Assembly: GCF_010723575.1 (NCBI RefSeq)
Contig: NZ_BLKZ01000002.1
Location: 496,001 to 560,000 of the forward strand
Origin: Mycobacterium bourgelatii
GTDB taxonomy: Bacteria > Actinomycetota > Actinomycetes > Mycobacteriales > Mycobacteriaceae
Direction of reading: 5' to 3'
DNA length: 64,000 nucleotides
Shown: positions 37,384 through 46,461 of the stretch, one piece after another
Layout: every line of letters begins with the position of its first letter
Position numbering within the stretch: position 1 is the stretch's first letter
Notes under the pieces: generated by a model
Databases searched by the model: none
Seen by the model: only the letters and a program-made list of their open reading frames with translations
Told to the model about the DNA's origin: nothing
Program-made: the position numbers and the translations under genes

Positions 37384-37878
37384 ATGGTGTCGCTACTCCT
37401 CCACGCTGTCCTCGGTATCGCCGTCATCCTCTGGATCGTCAGGTCGAATCCCGCGGTCTACGCCAGACCCTCGGGCGGACCGGCTTTCTCGCCATTGGAG
37501 CTGGTGTACTACGGGGTCGGCATCGCCTCGATCGCCCTGGGCTGGTACTTCAACATCCGCTTCGTGCAGGAGTACGCGCCGCACGGGATTACCGGGGTGC
37601 ACAACCCGATCTGGGGTCCCGGGAGCTGGACGCAGTACATCCAGTTGATGTTCGTCAACCCGGCCGCGGGGTCGGCGGGGCAGGACTACACGATCGCGAA
37701 TGTCATTCTGCTGCCCCTGTTTTCGACCATCGACGGGTATCGGCGTGGCTTCAAGCGGCCGTGGCTGTTCTTCGTCAGCAGCCTGTTCACCAGCTTCGCC
37801 TTCGCGTTTGCCTTCTACTTCGCCACCATCGAACGGCAGCGCCGGCACGAGCAAGCGCGCCAGACGGTCGACGCCTGA
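37384..37878 (+). CDS. DUF2834-like membrane protein (Rv3831 orthologue)
   Basis: The ATG at 37384 gives 164 residues; the frame is open upstream but only over the TetR gene on the other strand. Four hydrophobic segments are visible (about 2-19, 38-56, 102-117, 126-146). The family has no assigned function. It is divergent from the TetR gene and shares the operator region. Confidence 0.85.
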   Translation: MVSLLLHAVLGIAVILWIVRSNPAVYARPSGGPAFSPLELVYYGVGIASIALGWYFNIRFVQEYAPHGITGVHNPIWGPGSWTQYIQLMFVNPAAGSAGQDYTIANVILLPLFSTIDGYRRGFKRPWLFFVSSLFTSFAFAFAFYFATIERQRRHEQARQTVDA

Positions 37879-37903
37879 CCCGGCTTTCGCGGCGGGCACC
37901 GCT

Positions 37904-38054
37904 CGCCGAACGTGCGGCCTGGGCACCCCCCGCCGCGAATCCAGGGCAATACGCCACACACTCGGCGCGCCCGCCAGCGGGCCCGGCCCGCCGAAGGTGA
38001 GGCCTAGTCACCCGCCGCCGCGGATCCAGGGCAATACGCCACACACTGGGCGCG
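37904..38054 (-). repeat. Two ~66-bp repeat units upstream of serS
   Basis: Units at 37904-37969 and 37989-38054, 85 bp apart. Each starts CGCCGAA(C/G)GTG and ends CGCCACACACT(C/G)GGCGCG. They are the reverse complement of the three units after serS, and the two ends of one unit form an imperfect inverted repeat (CGCCGAACGTG with CACACTCGGCG). Confidence 0.85.
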
Positions 38055-38084
38055 CATGCCACCGGCGAAAGTAGTCTTGCGGCC

Positions 38085-39350
38085 GTGATCGACCTGAAGC
38101 AGCTCCGGGAAGACCCTGACGCCGTACGCCGCTCCCAACTCAGCCGGGGGGAAGATCCGGCGCTGGTGGACGCGCTGCTGACCGCGGACGCGCAGCGCCG
38201 GGCGGCGATCTCTTCTGCGGATGCATTGCGCGCCGAGCAGAAGGCCGCCAGTAAGAGCGTCGGCAAGGCGTCACCTGACGAGCGCCCGGCGTTGCTGCAA
38301 CGCGCCAAGGAATTGGCCGAGCAGGTCAAGGCCGCCGAAGCCAGCCAGGCCGAAGCGGAGGCGGCTTTCGTCGCGGCGCACATGGCGATCTCGAACGTGA
38401 TCCTGGACGGCGTTCCCGCTGGCGGCGAGGACGACTACGCGGTGCTCGACGTGGTCGGCGAGCCCAAGACGCTGGACACTCCGAAGGACCACCTGGAACT
38501 CGGGGAGTCGTTGGGCCTGATCGACATGCAGCGTGGCGCCAAGGTGTCCGGCTCGCGGTTCTACTTCCTGACCGGACGCGGCGCGCTGTTGCAGTTGGGT
38601 CTGTTGCAGCTGGCGCTGAAGGTGGCCGTCGACAACGGCTTCATTCCGATGATCCCGCCCGTGCTGGTCCGCCCCGAAGTCATGGCCGGCACCGGATTCC
38701 TGGGCGCCCACGCAGACGAGGTGTACCGGGTGGAGGCCGACGACCTGTACCTGGTCGGCACCTCCGAAGTACCGCTGGCCGGTTATCACGCCGATGAGAT
38801 CCTGGACCTCTCCGGTGGGCCGCTGCGCTATGCGGGCTGGTCTTCATGTTTCCGACGGGAGGCCGGCAGCTACGGCAAGGACACCCGCGGCATCATCCGG
38901 GTGCACCAGTTCGACAAGGTGGAAGGGTTCGTCTACTGCAAGCCCGCCGATGCCGAGGCCGAACACGAGCGGTTACTGGGTTGGCAGCGCGAGATGCTGG
39001 CGCACATCGAGGTGCCGTACCGGGTGATCGACGTGGCGGCGGGCGACCTGGGGTCGTCAGCTGCGCGGAAGTTCGACTGCGAGGCGTGGGTGCCGACGCA
39101 GGGTGCGTACCGCGAGCTGACGTCGACGTCGAACTGCACCACCTTCCAGGCGCGCCGACTGTCCACCCGCTACCGCGACGACAACGGCAAGCCGCAGACC
39201 GCCGCCACCCTCAACGGGACGCTCGGCACCACCCGCTGGCTGGTCGCCATCCTGGAGAACCACCAGCAGCCGGACGGCAGTGTGCGTGTGCCCGCGGCGC
39301 TGGTGCCCTTCGTGGGCACGGAGGTGTTGGAGCCGACGGGCCGCCGCTAG
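38085..39350 (+). CDS. serS: Seryl-tRNA synthetase
   Basis: The 421-residue class II synthetase has the N-terminal coiled-coil arm (residues ~30-100), motif 2 FRREAGSYGKDTRG and motif 3 NGTLGTTRWLVAILE. It charges tRNA-Ser (and tRNA-Sec where present). In H37Rv the gene is Rv3834c, on the strand opposite to Rv3835; here it is on the same strand as the Rv3835 orthologue. Repeat clusters in opposite orientation flank it. Rv3832c and Rv3833 are absent. Confidence 0.97.
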   Translation: MIDLKQLREDPDAVRRSQLSRGEDPALVDALLTADAQRRAAISSADALRAEQKAASKSVGKASPDERPALLQRAKELAEQVKAAEASQAEAEAAFVAAHMAISNVILDGVPAGGEDDYAVLDVVGEPKTLDTPKDHLELGESLGLIDMQRGAKVSGSRFYFLTGRGALLQLGLLQLALKVAVDNGFIPMIPPVLVRPEVMAGTGFLGAHADEVYRVEADDLYLVGTSEVPLAGYHADEILDLSGGPLRYAGWSSCFRREAGSYGKDTRGIIRVHQFDKVEGFVYCKPADAEAEHERLLGWQREMLAHIEVPYRVIDVAAGDLGSSAARKFDCEAWVPTQGAYRELTSTSNCTTFQARRLSTRYRDDNGKPQTAATLNGTLGTTRWLVAILENHQQPDGSVRVPAALVPFVGTEVLEPTGRR

Positions 39351-39355
39351 TCTCG

Positions 39356-39592
39356 CGCGCCGAGTGTGGGGCCTGCGGCCCGGGAATCGCCTCGACGGGT
39401 GCAAGAGCCACACGTTCGGCGGGCGAGGGCCGACGCCAGGCGCGCCGAGTGTATGGCCTGCGGCCCCGGGAATCGCCTCGACGGGTACACAGGCCACACG
39501 TTCGGCGGGCGGGGGTCGACGGCACGCGCGCCGAGTGTGTGGCTTGCGGCCCAGGAATCGCGTCAAGCGGTACACAGGCCACACGTTCGGCG
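39356..39592 (+). repeat. Three ~66-bp repeat units downstream of serS
   Basis: Units at 39356-39421, 39441-39507 and 39527-39592, at an 85-86 bp period. Each starts CGCGCCGAGTGT and ends CACACGTTCGGCG. They begin 6 bp after the serS stop and are inverted copies of the upstream pair at 37904-38054. They could also fold and act as terminator. The remaining bases to 39690 hold no other feature. Confidence 0.88.
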
Positions 39593-39690
39593 AGAAGGGC
39601 CGCCGGCCCCCCCACGCTCGGCGGCCCAACCCGTGACCTCACGTCTCACATCTGCAACATCTGTTACATCGCTGTTTCCGCCCTGTCAGA

Positions 39691-41094
39691 ATGGAGCGGA
39701 TGTTGGAAGCTCCAGAGAAGGATCCCGCGCCGGTGGAGACACCCGCGGGAGAGCCTGCCGCCCCTGCCGCCGAGGCGAAACAGCCCTCGGCGGGGGGTCG
39801 CTGGCGGCGGGCCCTGCAGCCGTCGTCAACCAGGCGTGCGCTGCTCCTCACGGCGCTGGGCGGCCTACTGATCGCCGGACTGGTGACCGCGCTGCCGGAG
39901 GTCGGCAACGCGCCGGGGCGACTGCTCGGCCTGACCGATGCCAACTCCACGCCCAGCACCGCCGGCAAGACAAACTCCACCTTCGGCCGTGCCACCAGCG
40001 GCAGCTGCCTGACCTGGCCGGAGGGCACCCCGGACGCGGCGACCCTCGTGCCCTGCACCGACGACCACCGTTTCGAGGTCGCAGAGCCCATCGACATGCG
40101 GACCTTCCCCGGCTCGGAGTACGGTCCCAGCGCCGCCCCGCCCTCTCCGGCGCGCATTCAGCAGATCAACGAGGAGCAGTGCGTGCCGGCGGTGCGCCGC
40201 TACATGGGCCCCAAGTTCGATCCCAACAGCAAGTTCAGCATCAGCATGCTGTGGGCCGGTGACAACGCCTGGCGGCACGCGGGCGAGCGCCGCATGCTGT
40301 GCGGCCTGCAATTGCCCGGGCCGAACAATCAACAGCTTGCCTTCAAGGGGAAGGTCGCCGAGATCAACCAGTCCAAGGTCTGGCCGGCCGGCACCTGCCT
40401 GGGCATCGACTCCACCACGAATCAACCGGTAGACGTTCCCGTCGATTGCGCGGCGCCCCACGCGATGGAGGTCACCGGCACGGTCAACCTGGCCGAGAAG
40501 TTCCCCGACGTGCTGCCCTCCGAACAGGAGCAGGACGCCTTCATCAAAGACGCCTGCACCCGGATGACCGACGCATTCCTGGCGCCGATCAAGCTGCGGA
40601 CCACCACGCTGACCCTGATCTACCCCACGCTGTCGCTGGCCAGCTGGTCGGCGGGCAGCCGTGAGGTCGCGTGCAGTGTTGGCGCGACGCTGGGCAACGG
40701 CGGCTGGGCGACGTTGGTCAACAGCGCGAAGGGGCCGCTGCTGATCAACGGTCAGGCGCCGGTACCGCCACCCGACATTCCCGAGGAGCGGCTCAACCTG
40801 CCGCCGATTCCCGTCCAGGCGCCTACCCAGGCCGCCACGCCGCCGGCGCAGCAGACCCCGACCATCCCGCCGGGCAACCAGCACCTGCCCAACCAGCAGC
40901 CGGTGGTGACGCCGACGCGAGCGCCGTCGTCGCCTGCCACCCAAGCCCCTCCCGCCAACCAAGCTCCTCCGGCCGCTCCGCATGGACCGCCGGCGAACCC
41001 GCCGCCCGCGAACCCCCCACCGCCGGAGGGCGGCGCGCCGCCGCCGGCCCCAGCACCCGAAGGACAGGTTCCCGAGGGCGAACCGGTGAGCTAG
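39691..41094 (+). CDS. Septum formation family membrane protein (Rv3835 orthologue)
   Basis: The 467-residue protein has a cytoplasmic Ala/Pro/Glu-rich N-terminus and one membrane segment (about 49-67). The outer domain holds spaced cysteines (SGSCLTW, LVPCTDDH, EEQCVPA, RRMLCGL, GTCLGID, VDCAAPH, DACTRM, VACSV) typical of the mycobacterial Septum_form family, and the tail is proline-rich. A second ATG at codon 4 is an alternative start. It is 5 bp upstream of the next gene, so the two are probably co-transcribed. Confidence 0.85.
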   Translation: MERMLEAPEKDPAPVETPAGEPAAPAAEAKQPSAGGRWRRALQPSSTRRALLLTALGGLLIAGLVTALPEVGNAPGRLLGLTDANSTPSTAGKTNSTFGRATSGSCLTWPEGTPDAATLVPCTDDHRFEVAEPIDMRTFPGSEYGPSAAPPSPARIQQINEEQCVPAVRRYMGPKFDPNSKFSISMLWAGDNAWRHAGERRMLCGLQLPGPNNQQLAFKGKVAEINQSKVWPAGTCLGIDSTTNQPVDVPVDCAAPHAMEVTGTVNLAEKFPDVLPSEQEQDAFIKDACTRMTDAFLAPIKLRTTTLTLIYPTLSLASWSAGSREVACSVGATLGNGGWATLVNSAKGPLLINGQAPVPPPDIPEERLNLPPIPVQAPTQAATPPAQQTPTIPPGNQHLPNQQPVVTPTRAPSSPATQAPPANQAPPAAPHGPPANPPPANPPPPEGGAPPPAPAPEGQVPEGEPVS

Positions 41095-41099
41095 CCCCC

Positions 41100-41450
41100 G
41101 TGGCGGTACGGATGGACCCGCAGCGGTTCGACGAGTTGGTTTCGGACGCGCTGGACATGCTCCCGCCCGAACTGGCCGACGCCATGGACAACGTCGTGGT
41201 GCTCGTCGAAGATCGCCACCCTGAGGAGGACGGTCTGCTCGGCCTCTACGAGGGTGTGGCGTTGACCGAGCGGGATTCCGACTATGCCGGGGCCTTGCCG
41301 GACGCCATCACCATCTATCGCGACGCCCTGCTGGACTTCTGCGACTCCGAGGAGGAAGTCGTCGAGCAGGTGGCGATCACGGTGCTGCATGAAATCGCCC
41401 ACCATTTCGGCATCGACGACGACCGACTCGACGAATTGGGCTGGGGTTGA
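41100..41450 (+). CDS. Small zincin-like metallopeptidase (Rv3836 orthologue)
   Basis: A GTG start at 41100 gives 116 residues with VLHEIAHHFGIDDDRL, a HExxHxxxxxD zinc site of the minimal zincin (DUF1025/MMP-like) family. The start is set by similarity to the H37Rv protein and by its position 5 bp after the upstream stop. Substrate unknown; a role with the upstream septum-family protein is only suggested by linkage. Confidence 0.85.
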   Translation: MAVRMDPQRFDELVSDALDMLPPELADAMDNVVVLVEDRHPEEDGLLGLYEGVALTERDSDYAGALPDAITIYRDALLDFCDSEEEVVEQVAITVLHEIAHHFGIDDDRLDELGWG

Positions 41451-41497
41451 GGGGCGCGCCTCTCCGATTTGTCGGAGCACGGTGCTATGAACGGCTT

Positions 41498-41704
41498 ATG
41501 AGCACAGGCTGCCGCGACTGCCGGGCAGGCTTGGATCACTGCCACGGCACCGTCATCGTTCACTCGCTGCATCGGTCGGAGTGCACCGAGCCTGACTGCA
41601 CCACCCCGGAGTTGTTCGCGCACGACTTCGTCATCGACTGCGACGCCGTTGGGTGCGCCTGTGGCGAGGAGCTCGCCAACTCAGCCCATCGGATCGGTGC
41701 TTGA
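41498..41704 (+). CDS. Small cysteine/histidine-rich protein
   Basis: The ATG at 41498 gives a 68-residue acidic protein, MSTGCRDCRAGLDHCHGT at the start, with nine cysteines in pairs (CRDC, HC, CTEPDC, CDAVGCAC). This suggests metal binding. Its last 24 bp overlap the 3' end of the phosphoglycerate mutase gene on the other strand. Composition and codon use look genuine, but I do not recognise the family. Confidence 0.65.
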   Translation: MSTGCRDCRAGLDHCHGTVIVHSLHRSECTEPDCTTPELFAHDFVIDCDAVGCACGEELANSAHRIGA

Positions 41705-42376
41705 CCCGACCGCATCCGCGACGGGATCGACAGTCTCCGCGGCCGGTGGCCAGAACGGCGGAGTGTGGGCGCCCCAGCGCAGGCAACTCCACCGTCCATC
41801 GGTGATCGGCGCCAGCACCACCGATTGGGCGTTTTCCAGATGGTTGTCCAGCACGAAGTTGCCGTCCACACCGGCCAGCACGGCGGAGGCCAACCGGATA
41901 GCCGCGCCATGGCTCACCACCACGATGTCGCCGTCCCAGTCGTCGTTGTCGAGGTAGCGCATGCGCAGTTCGGTCAGCACCGGCACGTAGCGCTCTAGGA
42001 CGTCGTTACCCGTCTCGCCACCCGGCAGCGCCACATCCAGCTCACCCCGATGCCACCGTTCGTAGATGGCGTTGAACTCCGCGACCGCTTCGTCGTCGTT
42101 GCGGTTTTCCAGCGACCCGACCTGCACCTCGTGGACGCCGACCACTGCCTGAACGGGCAGGGCAAGCTCGGCACCGATCACCGATGCCGTTTCCGACGCC
42201 CGGATGGCCACCGAGTGCGTCAGCAGCACTGGCCGATGACTACCGGCCCGCGCGAACGCCCGCGCCTGGTCGCGCCCCAGCGGGGTCAGCGCCGCGCCAG
42301 GGGGACGGGTGTCCAGCCGGCGCTCGACGTTGCCGTACGACTGGCCGTGCCGCATCAGCACCAGACGCCCGCTCAT
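41681..42376 (-). CDS. Histidine phosphatase (phosphoglycerate mutase) family protein (Rv3837c orthologue)
   Basis: The ATG at 42376 overlaps the pheA stop (ATGA) and gives 231 residues. The catalytic histidines are in LMRHGQSYGN and VVSHGAAIR, with GSLENRNDD between them. The family removes phosphate from small molecules; H37Rv annotates it as a probable phosphoglycerate mutase, but the substrate is not defined. Coupled to pheA. Confidence 0.9.
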   Translation of the reverse strand: MSGRLVLMRHGQSYGNVERRLDTRPPGAALTPLGRDQARAFARAGSHRPVLLTHSVAIRASETASVIGAELALPVQAVVGVHEVQVGSLENRNDDEAVAEFNAIYERWHRGELDVALPGGETGNDVLERYVPVLTELRMRYLDNDDWDGDIVVVSHGAAIRLASAVLAGVDGNFVLDNHLENAQSVVLAPITDGRWSCLRWGAHTPPFWPPAAETVDPVADAVGSSTDPMG

Positions 42377-43323
42377 GGCCCGGCCACCGCATCGGCTTGG
42401 CCCTTGCGCAACCGCTCCAACCAACTCTCCGCCGTGTCCGGCGGTGGCGGCACCGGGGAGTTCGGATCGGGGGCCGCTCCCGTCGGCCAGGAACCCAGGT
42501 ATCTCACGTCAGCACAACGGCGGTGCAGCGCTTTGAGTGCCTCGGCGACGGCGTAGTCGTCGATGTGGCCGTTGCAGTCGACGAAAAACATGTAGGTGCC
42601 CAGTTCCGTGCGGGTGGGCCGAGATTCGATCCGGGTGAGGTCAATGCCGCGCATGCCGAACTCGGTCAGCGCTTCCACCAGCGCCCCGGGCTTGTTGTCG
42701 ATGCGCAGCACCGCCGACGTGCGGTCGGCTCCGGTGCGCGGTGGCGGCGGGCCGGGCAAGCCGATCAGCACGAACCTGGTGCGGGCGTTGTTCTCGTCGA
42801 CGACGCCTTCGGCCAGCGTGTCCAGGGACCAGTGCTTGGCGGCCAACGGCGATGTCACCGCGGCGTCGACCTGGCCATCGGCGACCTGACGCGCCGCGTC
42901 GGCGTTGGAATACGCCGGGCACAGCTCGACGTCGGGCAGGTGGGCGGTGAGCCAACGGCGCACCTGCGCGGCAGCCACTGGAAACGCCGCCACCGTCCGC
43001 ACGTCGGCGGCTGCGTACCCCGCCCGCACCACGATGCTGAACGCCACATCGAGCGTCGTCTCGGCGAACACCTGCAGGGGCGAACCGATGGCCAGGCTGT
43101 CCAGTGTCTGCGCGAGCGATCCGTCGATGGAGTTCTCGATCGGCACGCACGCGTAGTCCGCGGAACCGGCGCGGACGGCGTCGAGCGCGGCGGGTGTGCT
43201 TTCGACCGGTATCCGCTCGACGGTTTCCGCCGCGTTCGCGGGGATCAGCCCGGCGGCAGAGATCTGCAGCAGCGCCGCCTCGGTGAATGTCCCCTCCGGA
43301 CCGAGATATGCGATGCGGGCCAC
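42373..43323 (-). CDS. pheA: Prephenate dehydratase
   Basis: The 316-residue enzyme has the catalytic domain with YLGPEGTFTE, the TRFVLIG motif (about residues 180-186) and a C-terminal ACT domain with PGALVEAL and ESRPTRTELGTYMFFVD for phenylalanine feedback. It converts prephenate to phenylpyruvate, the last special step to phenylalanine. It is monofunctional, without chorismate mutase. Confidence 0.96.
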   Translation of the reverse strand: MARIAYLGPEGTFTEAALLQISAAGLIPANAAETVERIPVESTPAALDAVRAGSADYACVPIENSIDGSLAQTLDSLAIGSPLQVFAETTLDVAFSIVVRAGYAAADVRTVAAFPVAAAQVRRWLTAHLPDVELCPAYSNADAARQVADGQVDAAVTSPLAAKHWSLDTLAEGVVDENNARTRFVLIGLPGPPPPRTGADRTSAVLRIDNKPGALVEALTEFGMRGIDLTRIESRPTRTELGTYMFFVDCNGHIDDYAVAEALKALHRRCADVRYLGSWPTGAAPDPNSPVPPPPDTAESWLERLRKGQADAVAGP

Positions 43324-43383
43324 CCTGACAACCCTAATGGCGCGCCCACGATGCCCCCCCTTGCGACGCGTCGCAGTCGTAAG

Positions 43384-43402
43384 TTAACTTAGGCTTACCT
43401 AA
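43384..43402 (+). promoter_or_regulatory. IdeR iron box
   Basis: TTAACTTAGGCTTACCTAA matches 16 of 19 positions of the mycobacterial iron-box consensus TTAGGTTAGGCTAACCTAA. It lies 16 bp before the Rv3839-like start, a position expected for repression by iron-loaded IdeR, as known for Rv3839. Confidence 0.85.
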
Positions 43403-43417
43403 GCCAAGGAGGTATGC

Positions 43418-44200
43418 GTGCCAACCGTCACAACGCCGACGCCGACGACTGCCGAACGCATCCGCAGCGCGTGTGTGCGGGCCGATAGCGCACTGCTGGC
43501 CGTGGACGGTGATGGCCCGATCGCCACCCCCGTGCATCACCTGCTCCACGACGGGACCTTCGCGGTGGCCGTGCCCGTCGAGCACGGCGCCGGCCTCGTT
43601 TGCGGGACGCAGGCGTTGCTGGAGCTGACCGACTATGCGCCGCTGCCGGTGCGGGAACCGGTCCGATCGTTGGTGTGGGTCCGCGGCCGCCTGCACCGCA
43701 TACCGCCGGGAGCGGTGGCCAAGATCCTCGACCTGATCGCCACCGAGGACCCGAATCCGGCCTTGCTACAAGTGGAGACGCCGAAGTCCGCCCCGGCCGA
43801 CGCCGACGAGCCGCGCTACGCATTGCTGCGACTCGAGGTGGCGTCGGTGGTGGTGACGGACGCGACGGGCGCCGAAGCGGTTCGCGTCGAGGACCTGCTG
43901 GCCGCCCGGCCCGACCCGTTCTGCGAAGTCGAGGCGACTTTGCTGTGGCACCTGGCCACCGTCCACGACGACGTCGTCGCCCGGCTGGTTTCCCGGCTGC
44001 CCGCACCCTTGCGCCGCGGCCAGGTCCGCCCGCTCGGGCTCGACCGGTACGGCGTCCGTTTCCGTGTCGAGGGCAACGACGGTGACCGCGACGTACGGCT
44101 GGCGTTTCACAAGCCGGTGGACGATATGAACGGTCTCAGTCAGGCCATTCGGGTGCTCATGGGTTGCCCGTTCCTCAACGGACTGCGCGCGCGTCGGTAG
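43418..44200 (+). CDS. Iron-regulated DUF2470-domain protein (Rv3839 orthologue)
   Basis: A GTG start at 43418 follows AGGAGGT. The 260-residue protein has an N-terminal pyridoxamine-oxidase-like half (HHLLHDGTFAVAVP) and a C-terminal DUF2470 region (HLATVHDDVVARLVSRLP, AFHKPVDDMNGL). DUF2470 is found in heme-handling proteins, so a link to heme or iron use is plausible. The iron box immediately upstream supports expression in low iron. Confidence 0.87.
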   Translation: MPTVTTPTPTTAERIRSACVRADSALLAVDGDGPIATPVHHLLHDGTFAVAVPVEHGAGLVCGTQALLELTDYAPLPVREPVRSLVWVRGRLHRIPPGAVAKILDLIATEDPNPALLQVETPKSAPADADEPRYALLRLEVASVVVTDATGAEAVRVEDLLAARPDPFCEVEATLLWHLATVHDDVVARLVSRLPAPLRRGQVRPLGLDRYGVRFRVEGNDGDRDVRLAFHKPVDDMNGLSQAIRVLMGCPFLNGLRARR

Positions 44201-44236
44201 GCGCAGACGATCAAGGCCCGGCTCCGGCCGACACCG

Positions 44237-45067
44237 CTAGGTGACCGGGCGATAGCGAGCCTCGGCAAATGAGAACAGTCCGTAGGCGAACAGGCCGATG
44301 GCGATCAGCCAGAGGACGAGCTGTCCCCAACTCTGGCCGGCGAGTTCGGCCAACAACCCGGACAATCCCTTGGCTTCGTCAGGGTCGAAGGTCAGGCCGG
44401 CGACGACGAGGAAGAAGCCGACGCCGATCGTCACCAGTCCGCTGCCCGCGTAACCCGCCCGGCCCAGTGCTTCGACGGGCCTGCGCTTGTCGTAGTCCAG
44501 CTGTCCCAGCCGCTTCATGAAGTCGCGATTGACGGTGTGCTTGTAGATTTCGTAGCCGCCGAACGCGATCGCGGCGAGGCCGGCGAGCATGACGATCCAC
44601 TGTCCACCGGGCAGGCCCATGACCGCCGCGGTGGCGTGCTGTTTGCCGTCGCCGCTTCCGCCGGGGACCGTCTCGGCATTGCCGCCCCAGTTCGCGATAA
44701 GGACTGAGAGCGACGCGAGCGCCGCACCGCTGTACAGCACGGCCTTGGCGGCGCACTTCGCCCGGTGACTGCCGTCTGAGCCTTCAATCGGGTCACCGGA
44801 GATGGCCTGGGTCACCAGCCACACCACCAGCGCGATCAAGGCTGCCGTCAAGGCAATCAGTAGGAACTTGCCCAACGGGGCTTGCGCGACGGTCTGGATC
44901 GCCCCCACCTCACTGGCGCCATCCGACGAGCGGTTACCCAGCGCGACGTTGATCGCCAAAAACCCCAGAAGCGCGTACAGCGCTCCTTTGCCGAACAGGC
45001 CGATCCGTGCGACTTTGGATCTGACGTCTCCGGCATGATTTTGCGCTCGAACAGCGGGTCTGGTCAT
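44237..45067 (-). CDS. DUF1206 membrane protein
   Basis: The ATG at 45067 gives 276 residues; a start 12 codons further upstream is possible. Six hydrophobic segments in three pairs (about 28-44, 68-90, 109-129, 153-172, 205-225, 240-262 of this form) and the ARIGLFGKGALYALLGFLA motif fit the DUF1206 family, which has three repeats of a two-helix unit. Function unknown. H37Rv carries no such gene between Rv3839 and Rv3840. Confidence 0.85.
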   Translation of the reverse strand: MTRPAVRAQNHAGDVRSKVARIGLFGKGALYALLGFLAINVALGNRSSDGASEVGAIQTVAQAPLGKFLLIALTAALIALVVWLVTQAISGDPIEGSDGSHRAKCAAKAVLYSGAALASLSVLIANWGGNAETVPGGSGDGKQHATAAVMGLPGGQWIVMLAGLAAIAFGGYEIYKHTVNRDFMKRLGQLDYDKRRPVEALGRAGYAGSGLVTIGVGFFLVVAGLTFDPDEAKGLSGLLAELAGQSWGQLVLWLIAIGLFAYGLFSFAEARYRPVT

Positions 45068-45218
45068 TGCTTGCTCGCCTTCGTTTAGTGAACCGATGTG
45101 CAATGAGCAATACCCAGAGTGAAGACTCTCGATGCCACCCGAATTTCAACTGGTACTTGACTCAGCGGCCGCGGGCACCACCGTGCGCCGGAGACGGGCG
45201 GGCACGTAAATTGACCGG

Positions 45219-46415
45219 GTGAACGGCGGTCGACCACCGGATCTCCCGGAATCCGGGAGACCACGGCAAAGACCGCGCTTTTCGCAACCGCCAGCTCGGC
45301 CAGCCCAGTCGGAGCCCCCTCCGGTGATCCACCGCCGGGATCCTCCTCCGCGCCCGCCGGCCCCCACGGCTCCCCCCGCGCCTCCACCACCTCGACGTCC
45401 CGCGCCACCACCGCGTCCCGTCACCCCAAAAGCGAAGCGCCAGAAAAGTAAGCGCCGCTGGGGACGCCGGGTCGCACTGACCCTGCTGATCGTCGTGATC
45501 CTGGTCGGCGCGGGCGTCGTGGGCGGGACGGTGTGGCTGGACGCTTCGCTACACCGCGTGTCGGTGTTCACCGCCGGCACCGACCGCCCGGCTCCCGGCC
45601 GCGGCACGAACTGGCTCCTGGTCGGTTCGGACAGTCGCCAAGACCTGACCGACCAGCAGCAGGAAGAGCTGGCGACGGGCGGCGACATGGGCACCGGCCG
45701 GACCGACACCATCCTGCTGGTGCACGTTCCGGCGTTCGATTCCAGCAACCCGACGACGTTGGTGTCCATCCCCCGTGATTCGTACGTGCCGATCCCGGGG
45801 CACGGCAAGGACAAGATCAACTCCGCCTTTACGACGGGCGGCCCAACTCTGCTGGCCCAGACCGTCGAGCAGGCCACCGGCCTGCGTCTAGACCACTACA
45901 TCGAGATCGGGTTCACCGGATTCGCGGGCATGGTCGACGCGCTGGGCGGGATCACGGTGTGCCCGTCATCGCCCATCAACGACCCGTTGGCCGGCATAGA
46001 TCTGCCCGCCGGATGCCAGGAGCTCACCGGCCGCAACGCGTTGGGCTTTGTCCGCAGCCGGGCGACACCGCGTGCCGACCTGGACCGGATGATCAACCAG
46101 CGCCAGGCGATGTCGGCGCTGATGCAGCGCGCCGCGAGCCCGGCCGTCTGGTTGAATCCGTGGCGCTGGTACACGGTGTCGCACGCGGTGGTCAACGCCC
46201 TCCTCGTGGACCGCGACGATCACGCCTGGGACCTGGCCCGGCTCGGCCTGGCGCTGCGCGGGCAGACTCGTAATCTGACCGTTCCGATCGGCGAGTTCAC
46301 CAACGGAGACGTCGGCTCGGTCGTGGTGTGGAACCACGACGCCGCCAGCAAGTTGTTCGACGCATTGGCCGCCGACGCGGAGGTCCCCGCCGAAGTTGTC
46401 GATGAGCAGCCGTGA
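45219..46415 (+). CDS. LytR-CpsA-Psr (LCP) family protein (Rv3840 orthologue)
   Basis: The 398-residue protein has a long proline-rich cytoplasmic N-terminus (to ~70), a basic patch, one membrane segment (about 85-108) and an outer LCP domain: LLVGSDSR, GRTDTILLVHV, SIPRDSYVP, DKINSAF and FVRSRATPRADLDRM. LCP enzymes join wall polymers such as arabinogalactan to peptidoglycan. As I recall, the H37Rv version is short; this one looks complete. The N-terminal proline stretch is longer than in most family members. Confidence 0.9.
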   Translation: MNGGRPPDLPESGRPRQRPRFSQPPARPAQSEPPPVIHRRDPPPRPPAPTAPPAPPPPRRPAPPPRPVTPKAKRQKSKRRWGRRVALTLLIVVILVGAGVVGGTVWLDASLHRVSVFTAGTDRPAPGRGTNWLLVGSDSRQDLTDQQQEELATGGDMGTGRTDTILLVHVPAFDSSNPTTLVSIPRDSYVPIPGHGKDKINSAFTTGGPTLLAQTVEQATGLRLDHYIEIGFTGFAGMVDALGGITVCPSSPINDPLAGIDLPAGCQELTGRNALGFVRSRATPRADLDRMINQRQAMSALMQRAASPAVWLNPWRWYTVSHAVVNALLVDRDDHAWDLARLGLALRGQTRNLTVPIGEFTNGDVGSVVVWNHDAASKLFDALAADAEVPAEVVDEQP

Positions 46416-46461
46416 ATTCAACGTCAGAGTTGAGTTTCCCGTCTGCATAGGCTTACTTAAC

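Noticed and set aside
37904..39592. CRISPR-like array around serS
   Set aside because: Units are 66 bp with ~19-bp gaps that are themselves similar, and no cas genes are present; REP-like repeats fit better.
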